A model generated the notes under the pieces. It did no database searches, was not told the DNA's origin, and worked only from the letters and a program-made list of their open reading frames with translations. Shown piece after piece: positions 57,950-64,000 of a stretch of 64,000 nt of DNA. Numbering within the stretch: the stretch's first letter is position 1; every line of letters begins with the position of its first letter. A program made the translations under genes and the position numbers. This DNA is from Micromonospora rhizosphaerae (GTDB taxonomy: Bacteria > Actinomycetota > Actinomycetes > Mycobacteriales > Micromonosporaceae), in the NCBI RefSeq assembly GCF_900091465.1, contig NZ_FMHV01000002.1, forward strand, positions 4,092,001 to 4,156,000, written 5' to 3'.

Positions 57950-58662
57950 ATGTCGGAAATTCGTCGCAGCGCCGCACCATCGCCTGGTACGCCCGACGCT
58001 CTACGCAGACCATCCCTACGACTGGCCGCGATCGGCGCGCTGGTGTTCGGCCTGCTGTTCGTGGTCCATCATGTGCGCAGGGAACCGGACCGGTCAGCTC
58101 ATCGGCGGCAGAGGTCGCCGCGTACAACGTCGCCCACCGCGGCGCCCTGCTGGGCAGTGAGGTCGCGCTCGGGCTCGCTCTGCTGGCGTTCATCGCCTTC
58201 CTCGCCCCGCTCGTGGTGGTCGTCTGGCGGGCTGGGCACGAGACGACGGCGGTCGCCGCGCTGGTCGCTGGCACGGTCTTCCTGGCCCTGGGATTCATGT
58301 CGACCGCCGCGGAGACCGCCCTGGTCGGCGTCGCCGAGAGCAACGAGCCCGGCGCAGTCGACGCGTTGAACCAGCTGCAGGGCCGCACGCCTGTCGTCTG
58401 GTCCGTTGCCGCCCTGGCCGCAACGATCTCCTTGGCGATCCTGCGTACCGGGCTGCTGTGGCGGTGGCTGGGTATCAGCGGCCTGGTCCTTGCGGGGGTT
58501 TTCCTGTTGGCGTCGGTCTCCAATCTTGTCGGGCGCGGCGTCGAGGGTGGCTACTCGCTTGTCGGCGCGGGCCTGTTCATCGTCTGGATGGTGGCCCTCT
58601 CCGCCGGGCTGTGGCGCGCTGTGCCAGCCACTACCGCACCGGGGCCCGGCAGAACGCCGTGA
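57950..58662 (+). pseudogene. Multi-spanning membrane protein, frameshifted
   Basis: From the ATG at 57950 the first frame gives 'LRLAAIGALVFGLLFVVHHV' and then, at about 58073-58080, a missing base sends it into unrelated codons. The next frame resumes 'QGTGPVSSSAAEVAAYNVAHRG' and continues through 'GALLGSEVALGLALLAFIAFLAPLVVVVW' (in pieces), 'TVFLALGFMSTAAETALVGVAE' and three further helices to TGA at 58662. The rejoined product is a six- or seven-helix protein of about 237 residues resembling actinobacterial DUF4386-like proteins. An intact GTG-started C-terminal part from 58213 could still be made. Confidence 0.72.
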
Positions 58663-58734
58663 CCAGCGCTGACCGCCGCTCACTCGGCGGCACAGGGTGC
58701 AGGCGGCGCCGAGTGCCGGCCAGCGTGCGGCACG

Positions 58735-58766
58735 GTACGGGCGGCGCACCGCCGCGCCGCCCGTAC
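58735..58766. terminator. Bidirectional hairpin terminator
   Basis: GTACGGGCGGCGC (58735-58747) pairs perfectly with 58754-58766, loop ACCGCC. It lies between the frameshifted membrane-protein gene (stop 58662) and the RTX gene (stop 58789), on the correct side of both. Confidence 0.8.
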
Positions 58767-58788
58767 CTGACCCGTTTTGTCGCCCGGG

Positions 58789-61700
58789 CTACTCCTGGCA
58801 GGCGAACTGGTCGAAGTGCCCGGGTGTCTCCGGGAACGCCGGCCCGTTCGCGTGGTCCCGCGTCGGCTTGCGGACGACCGCGGCCTCGTCGCCGGCAGAC
58901 GTCGCCTCGTCCTGGACATCGGTCAGGTTCTGCCCGGCGCCCACCGACGCCGACCAGGCCCACAGGAACTCCCGCATCGCGGGGCTGTGGCTGCGCACGT
59001 CGTTGAAGCCGCCGTACGCCGCGTTGCAGTGCGTGTAGAGGTTGTAGGCACCGTTCCAGTCCAGCATCCGGTCACCGTCGTTCGGGCCGTTGTCCGCCAC
59101 GTCGCCCTGAAGCACGTCGCGGTCCCAGCCGCCGTACATCCAGTCGATGCCCTGGTGGTGCTGGTTGTCGCCGGCTTCCGCGTTGTCGGTGCTGGTCATC
59201 TCGAACCAGGAGCACGGATCCACCGTCGCACCGGTGAGGTCCGGGCCCGGCCACGGCGTCGCGGCGCAGTGGTCTGGGTACGACCCACGCGGCCGGAAGT
59301 CGATGATGTCCGCACCCAGCACGCCGGTGACGGGGTCCAGCGACGGGCCGGTCGTTGCGCCCTTGCCACCGAACAGGTAGTCGACCAGCGAATCGTTGGT
59401 ACCACGGTCGTTGGGGTTGTTCGGGTCATCGGAACCCTTACCGCCCCACACGACGTCCGCGCCGTCATCACCGAACACGGTGTCGCCGCCGCTGTCGCCG
59501 TTGAGCAGGTCGTCGCCCGGCCCACCGTGCATCGAATCGTGCCCGGCTCCGCCGCGCATTCGGTCGTCACCACCGAAGTTCACCCCGTCGTACGGCATCG
59601 GGGCCTCCGTCGACGTACCCACGAAAGCGTCGCCGTTGACGTCGTGCAGCAGGTCCGTCTGCCTGGTGACCGAGCCGTCCAGCAGCCCGACGTAGTGAAT
59701 CTTCGGTACCTGGCTCATGTCCACGGTGAACGCCCGGGAACCGTCCTCCCGCCGGTCCACCACGCCACCACGGTCACCGACCATCGCGTCGTCACCCGCG
59801 TCGCCGGACAGCTGGTCGTTGCCCAGCTCTCCGTACATGTCGTCGTCGCCGTCCCCGCCGGCCAGCACGTCGGTGCCGTCCTGGCCGTACAGGGTGTCAT
59901 CGCCGGCACCACCGCGAATGACATCCGCACCGTACGCACCCGGCTGCTCACATGTGTTCTCCGTGCGCACCGCGCAGAACCGCGTCGAGGACTGCCCCGG
60001 CGCACCGTGTCGGGTGAACGCCGCACCCGCCGGAGCCGGGCTGGCGTACCGCAGCGTATACACCCGCTCGTGCACCGGGCCGCTGCCGGTCGCCGCATCG
60101 GCCGGCACGGCGTTGCCGGATGCGTCCAGCACGTCCCGCACCACCGTGCCGTTGTCGCCGACCACGTAGTCGGCGGCATCGTCACCGTCGATCACGTCAC
60201 CACCGTCGCGCCACCCCGCCACCGGGGTGCCGCCGATGATGTCGTCCTGCCCGTCCGGTTGGCTGAGGTCGCCGTCCGGCGCCGGGCCGGGCGAGCCCGG
60301 CCACGCCACCGTCGGGGGAGCCACCCCGATTCCGGCCAGGCTGCGGTCGCCAACGATCCGGTCGGCGCCGCCGTTGCCCTCGATGTAGTCCTCATTCCGA
60401 CCACCCGAGATCGCGTCGTCGCCGTCCTGGCCGAGCAGCACGTCCACCCCGGAACCGCCCGAGATCTGGTCCGGCCCGGAACGGCCGGTGGACACGGTGA
60501 GCAGGTCGTCCGCCGCCACCTGCCGGTCCAGCAACCGGATCGAGCGGCGCTGGGTCACCGCGCCGGCCGGGTTGACCCGCAGCGTCTGCGGGTCCAGGGA
60601 GCCGACCCGGCTCACCTGCGCGTTGTCGCCGATGCCCACGTCGTCGCCGGCCCCACCGAACAGCACGTCACCCGCGTCCGGCTGGCCCTTCGCGGTCACG
60701 TCCGGGTCCGCACCGTCCATCGTGGAGCTGCCACCGACGACCTCGTCGTCACCGGCTTCGCCCTCCACCCAGTCGGTACCCGGCCCGCCCTCGGCGTAGT
60801 CGCCGCCGTCGCCGCCCAGGATCCGGTCGTCGCCGCCCTGACCGAAGATCACGTCAGGATCGGCAGCGCCGTCGATGAAGTCACCGCCGGAGGTACCGGC
60901 GACCGGTGCGGTTCCGAGGTCGTACAGCTGGACCAGTCGCAGCCGTCCCGCCGCCGCGCCCCGACCCAGCATGGCCGGGGTGGCCAGCGGCGCGTCCACG
61001 GTGCTGAACAGCGCGTTGTCGCCCGCGATCACGTCGATGCCGGCGTCGCCTGCGATCGTGTCGCCGGAGTCCGGCCGGCCGATCATGACCGACGGACCGG
61101 TGAGCGCGGTCTGCGCGCTGCCGCCGAGGATGTCGTCGTCGCCGGTACCGCCGCTGATGGTGTCGGCGCCGTTGTTGCCCTCGATGTAGTCGTCGCCGGC
61201 GTTGCCGGAGACGGTGTCCCCGGACAGGCCGCCGTAGAGGTGGTCCACCCCGTCGCCGCCCGACATGGTGTCCGGGCCGCCGAGCGAGGCGTCCGTGCCG
61301 GACAGGTCGGCCGGTAGGCGGGCCACCGCGTTGTCACCGATCAGCGTGTCGGTGCCGGTGTCGCCGTACAGGGTGTCGCCGACGTCGGGGCGGCCATCGA
61401 CCGGGGTGCCGCCGACGACAATGTCGGCGTCGGTACCGCCGAACAGGGTGTCGCTGCCGCCGTCGCCCTCGACGGAGTCGTCGCCGGCGCCGCCGTAGCC
61501 GGTGTCGTTCCCGGCGTTGCCGTACAGGAGGTCCGCGCCGTCACCGCCGTTGACCCTGTCGTTGCCGGTACCGCCCCAGACCTGGTCGACGCCGGACCCG
61601 GCGTCGATCGAGTCCCCGCCCTGGTTGCCGCAGACCAGGTCGTCACCGCCGCCGGTGCTGGCGTGGTCGTCCGCGCCACCGGCGTTGACGGTCTCGACCC

Positions 61701-64000
61701 CGGTACCGCCGATGATGAGGTCCGGACCGTCGTCGGCACCCGGGTGTTCGGCCGGCGGGTCGGAGGCCAGCGGCGTACCGGCGGCACAGCCGTCGGTCTG
61801 GCGGTCGCCGAAGACGGCGGCCCCACCGTCACCGCCGTAGACGCGGTCCGAACCGCCGCCGCCGACGAGTGTCTTGAACGACGGGGCGTTCGGGTTCGGC
61901 AGGTGGGCCACGGCACGGGCGCTGCCCAGCGCGTCGGTGGCCGTACCCGGGGCGCCCAGGTTGGCTGGCTCGGCGATCACGTAGTCATCGCCGGGGCCGC
62001 CGTACAGCACGTCCGGACCGTACCCGCCCATCAGTACGTCGTTGCCGGCGTGACCGTAGAACAGGTCGTTCTGCCCGGTGGTGGAGTGGCCGGTGACCGC
62101 GTCGGCGGCGTTGCCGCCGTAGACGACGTCGTTGCCGCTACCGGTGTCGACGGTGTTGCTGTCGCCCGGTACGTCCCCGGCACCCGCCGCATCCACCCCG
62201 GTGTCGGCGTCTCCCGCCGGCAGTCCGGTGTAGACGACGTCGTCGCCCGAGGCGGTGTAGACGCGGTCACTGCCCGGCCCGCCGGTGACCCTCAGGTTGG
62301 CGGCCCGGTAGTTGCCGGGCGGTGCCGGCAGGTCCGGCAGGCCCGCCTGCGGGCTGTCCCCGGACGCGCTGACCAGGTCGTCGCCGCCACCGGCGAACAC
62401 CTGGTCCATACCGGTACCCAGCGACACCAGGTCGCCCCCGTCGCCGGGCGCCGGGGTCGTGTCACCGGTCGCGATCGATTCGGGGTCGATGACGCTCAGT
62501 CTGGTTGTGCCGCTCGGCTGCGGGAACTCCAGCTGCGCGCCGTCGGTGGGCGCCAGCTTGGCGTCACCGGCCACCCAGTCGTCCGCGTTGCCAACGGTGA
62601 TGCTGTCGTCGCCCGCGCCGCCGGCCACGGCGGCCTTGGCCGCGGCGGAACCGGAGGTGGCCAGGTCAGGCCGGTCGCCGGTGGTGAGTACGTCGTTACC
62701 GCCGCCGCCGTCCACCCAGGACTCGCCGGCGCCGGTCTGGATGGTGTCGTTCTTCTCACCGCCGAAGGCGATCACCTTCTTGTCGAAAGGCGTACCGGAG
62801 TCGCCGACGAAGGCCACGTTCAGGGCGCCCTGGTACCCGCGTCCGTCCAGCACCACGTTGAGCACCGCGTCGGACGGGTAGTCGGTGCTCTGCCCGTCCT
62901 TTTCGACGGTGACGACGCCGCCGCCGGACGGGTCACCGCTGGCGCGGACCACCGCCTGCTCGTCGGCGCCGGCGCCGCGGCCGAGTCGGCCCATGGCCAG
63001 GTACAGCGTCTTCGTGTTGGGGTCGAGCACGCCCAGTACCGGTGGCCCGTCGCCGCCGCCAGGCTCGCCGGTTACGGTGCCGCAGTCCGGGCGGTACGAG
63101 AAGTCCACCAAGGTGATCTTGACGAGCGTCCAGTCCTTCTCCAGCCCGAGCGCCTGGGCGCGCACCCGGATGAACACGCTGAACTTCCCGTTCGCGTTGA
63201 ACAGGCACAGCGGTGCGTTCAGCGCGTTGCTGAGGAACTCCTGGAACCGGAACTTGCCGTCGTTGTCCGGATCGTTCCAGCTGATCGCCACGGTCAGCTC
63301 GAAGCCGCCCTCGACCCCGACGCTCGCGATCGCCCCCAGCCCGAGCGCGACGCCGACCGCGAGGTCGCCGGTGAACTGCACCACCGGCAGCGGCTTCCCG
63401 GTCTCGTCGGTGGTCTCGAAGTAGAGGCTGTCGAGGATGTTCAGCCCGGTGTGCTGCTGCCACGCCGTGCGCAGCCCGTACGTGTCGAACCCGGCGACGA
63501 TGCGCGCCGACACCGCGGCGCTGCCCCGGATCGTCAGATACACCGGCGGGACCTGCCAGAGCGGGCCGAGCTGCAAATCCATCGACAGGCCGAGCGTCAG
63601 CGGGCCGGAGTCGAATCGCATCAGCGTCACGTCCTGGCCCACCAGCAACCCGAACAGCTCCAACGGGTGCTCCAGCGCCGGGAACGACACACCTACGCCG
63701 CTGACGTCCGGCCGGGTCACCTTCAGGCCGCCGTGGCCTGGATGCGCATCCGTGTATGCCTTGTTCAACTGGGTGAACGGGTCGCCCTGCTGCGAGTTGG
63801 TGATCAGGCTTGCCGCGGTGTCCGGGGAGTTCTTGGTGTTCCGCGCCCGCGACGTGTCCACGTGGAAGCTGCCGACCGTGACGCAGGCCGGGCAGGACGG
63901 GTCGCTGCCGATGGTGCCGGCGATGTCGACCACCTTGACGAACAGGGTCAGGAACTGGCTGACCGTCTTCCACTTGTCGCCGACGGTACTGAACTGCTGC
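58789..64000 (-). CDS. Giant RTX-type calcium-binding repeat protein, 5' end beyond window
   Basis: At least 1,736 residues are visible; the frame is open through 64000. The first ~330 visible residues are beta-rich and non-repetitive ('VGSFHVDTSRARNTKNSPDTAA' in pieces; 'TWVLDGRGYQG'-like). From about residue 400 to 1,450 it is dominated by nonapeptide GGxGxDxUx repeats ('GGAGDD', 'GGPGDDYV', 'GGDGADLLYGNAGND') in several arrays separated by variable 'DNAxV'-rich spacers ('IGDNAVAR', 'VGDNGTVV'). The C-terminal ~200 residues are unique and end 'FDQFACQE'. Each repeat array folds as a calcium-filled beta-roll on secretion. Role unknown (adhesin, S-layer-like or biofilm matrix). Confidence 0.9.
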   Translation of the reverse strand, partial: QQFSTVGDKWKTVSQFLTLFVKVVDIAGTIGSDPSCPACVTVGSFHVDTSRARNTKNSPDTAASLITNSQQGDPFTQLNKAYTDAHPGHGGLKVTRPDVSGVGVSFPALEHPLELFGLLVGQDVTLMRFDSGPLTLGLSMDLQLGPLWQVPPVYLTIRGSAAVSARIVAGFDTYGLRTAWQQHTGLNILDSLYFETTDETGKPLPVVQFTGDLAVGVALGLGAIASVGVEGGFELTVAISWNDPDNDGKFRFQEFLSNALNAPLCLFNANGKFSVFIRVRAQALGLEKDWTLVKITLVDFSYRPDCGTVTGEPGGGDGPPVLGVLDPNTKTLYLAMGRLGRGAGADEQAVVRASGDPSGGGVVTVEKDGQSTDYPSDAVLNVVLDGRGYQGALNVAFVGDSGTPFDKKVIAFGGEKNDTIQTGAGESWVDGGGGNDVLTTGDRPDLATSGSAAAKAAVAGGAGDDSITVGNADDWVAGDAKLAPTDGAQLEFPQPSGTTRLSVIDPESIATGDTTPAPGDGGDLVSLGTGMDQVFAGGGDDLVSASGDSPQAGLPDLPAPPGNYRAANLRVTGGPGSDRVYTASGDDVVYTGLPAGDADTGVDAAGAGDVPGDSNTVDTGSGNDVVYGGNAADAVTGHSTTGQNDLFYGHAGNDVLMGGYGPDVLYGGPGDDYVIAEPANLGAPGTATDALGSARAVAHLPNPNAPSFKTLVGGGGSDRVYGGDGGAAVFGDRQTDGCAAGTPLASDPPAEHPGADDGPDLIIGGTGVETVNAGGADDHASTGGGDDLVCGNQGGDSIDAGSGVDQVWGGTGNDRVNGGDGADLLYGNAGNDTGYGGAGDDSVEGDGGSDTLFGGTDADIVVGGTPVDGRPDVGDTLYGDTGTDTLIGDNAVARLPADLSGTDASLGGPDTMSGGDGVDHLYGGLSGDTVSGNAGDDYIEGNNGADTISGGTGDDDILGGSAQTALTGPSVMIGRPDSGDTIAGDAGIDVIAGDNALFSTVDAPLATPAMLGRGAAAGRLRLVQLYDLGTAPVAGTSGGDFIDGAADPDVIFGQGGDDRILGGDGGDYAEGGPGTDWVEGEAGDDEVVGGSSTMDGADPDVTAKGQPDAGDVLFGGAGDDVGIGDNAQVSRVGSLDPQTLRVNPAGAVTQRRSIRLLDRQVAADDLLTVSTGRSGPDQISGGSGVDVLLGQDGDDAISGGRNEDYIEGNGGADRIVGDRSLAGIGVAPPTVAWPGSPGPAPDGDLSQPDGQDDIIGGTPVAGWRDGGDVIDGDDAADYVVGDNGTVVRDVLDASGNAVPADAATGSGPVHERVYTLRYASPAPAGAAFTRHGAPGQSSTRFCAVRTENTCEQPGAYGADVIRGGAGDDTLYGQDGTDVLAGGDGDDDMYGELGNDQLSGDAGDDAMVGDRGGVVDRREDGSRAFTVDMSQVPKIHYVGLLDGSVTRQTDLLHDVNGDAFVGTSTEAPMPYDGVNFGGDDRMRGGAGHDSMHGGPGDDLLNGDSGGDTVFGDDGADVVWGGKGSDDPNNPNDRGTNDSLVDYLFGGKGATTGPSLDPVTGVLGADIIDFRPRGSYPDHCAATPWPGPDLTGATVDPCSWFEMTSTDNAEAGDNQHHQGIDWMYGGWDRDVLQGDVADNGPNDGDRMLDWNGAYNLYTHCNAAYGGFNDVRSHSPAMREFLWAWSASVGAGQNLTDVQDEATSAGDEAAVVRKPTRDHANGPAFPETPGHFDQFACQE

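Noticed and set aside
58777..61317. An 846-codon open frame on the plus strand across the RTX gene
   Set aside because: Antisense to clear GGxGxD repeats; the periodic GC-rich repeat DNA opens this frame by composition. No recognisable domain or start.
59400..62700. CRISPR array in the regularly repeating DNA
   Set aside because: The repeats are coding (calcium-binding nonapeptides), not identical, and not separated by unique spacers.

Overview
The window is about 70% GC with strong G/C bias at third codon positions, GTG starts and GGAGG-type ribosome sites. Its genes (F420-type nitroreductases, RskA-like anti-sigma factor, AlkZ-like HTH_42 protein, YceI, LtrA, P450, many exported beta-propeller and repeat proteins) point to a filamentous actinomycete, probably of the Micromonosporaceae. 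That is an inference from gene content and style; there is no rRNA or tRNA gene to anchor it. I saw no CRISPR array, rRNA or tRNA.

Layout. 1-11.9 kb: a truncated membrane-protein gene, an exported BNR propeller, an ornithine cyclodeaminase-family enzyme, then mostly single small enzymes (thioesterase, CMD protein, nitroreductase, two methyltransferases, VOC protein). These enclose a P-loop kinase plus Thg1-like 3'-5' polymerase pair and two damaged genes. 12.1-13.0 kb: a scrambled IS630-type remnant with terminal inverted repeats. 13-18.6 kb: two F420-type nitroreductase paralogues, an AlkD-like protein, an FG-GAP/FnIII exported protein and an acetyltransferase. 18.8-24.5 kb: a large exported S8 protease, then an ECF sigma/anti-sigma pair divergent from a lipoprotein/cytochrome b/zinc-finger operon. 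24.5-36.5 kb: P450, exported six-hairpin glycosidase, a wHTH regulator with a perfect operator palindrome facing a gutted MFS gene, aldo/keto reductase, a Tat-exported sugar isomerase with a quinoprotein sugar dehydrogenase, and an acyltransferase.

36.6-48.4 kb is the most coherent block: a CO-dehydrogenase-like molybdenum hydroxylase locus with MoxR ATPase, VWA protein, XdhC, small, large and medium subunits and CoxG. The S-L-M order and the AYRGAGR active-site loop mark it as form II, so CO is not the assured substrate. An IS607-type element with a frameshifted serine recombinase and an apparently complete TnpB RNA-guided nuclease sits between the VWA and XdhC genes. A LysR regulator and a PhzF protein separate XdhC from the subunits.

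48.5-64 kb: YceI, AlkZ-like protein, LtrA, a class A beta-lactamase-fold exported protein, DUF2461, an AraC/phytanoyl-CoA dioxygenase pair, GrpB, an FHA membrane protein with C-terminal repeats, a frameshifted membrane protein, and at the right edge a very large RTX-type calcium-binding repeat protein that runs out of the window. Decay is a theme: at least six genes carry a frameshift, nonsense codon or internal deletion. A 73-bp segment is present at two loci 12 kb apart.
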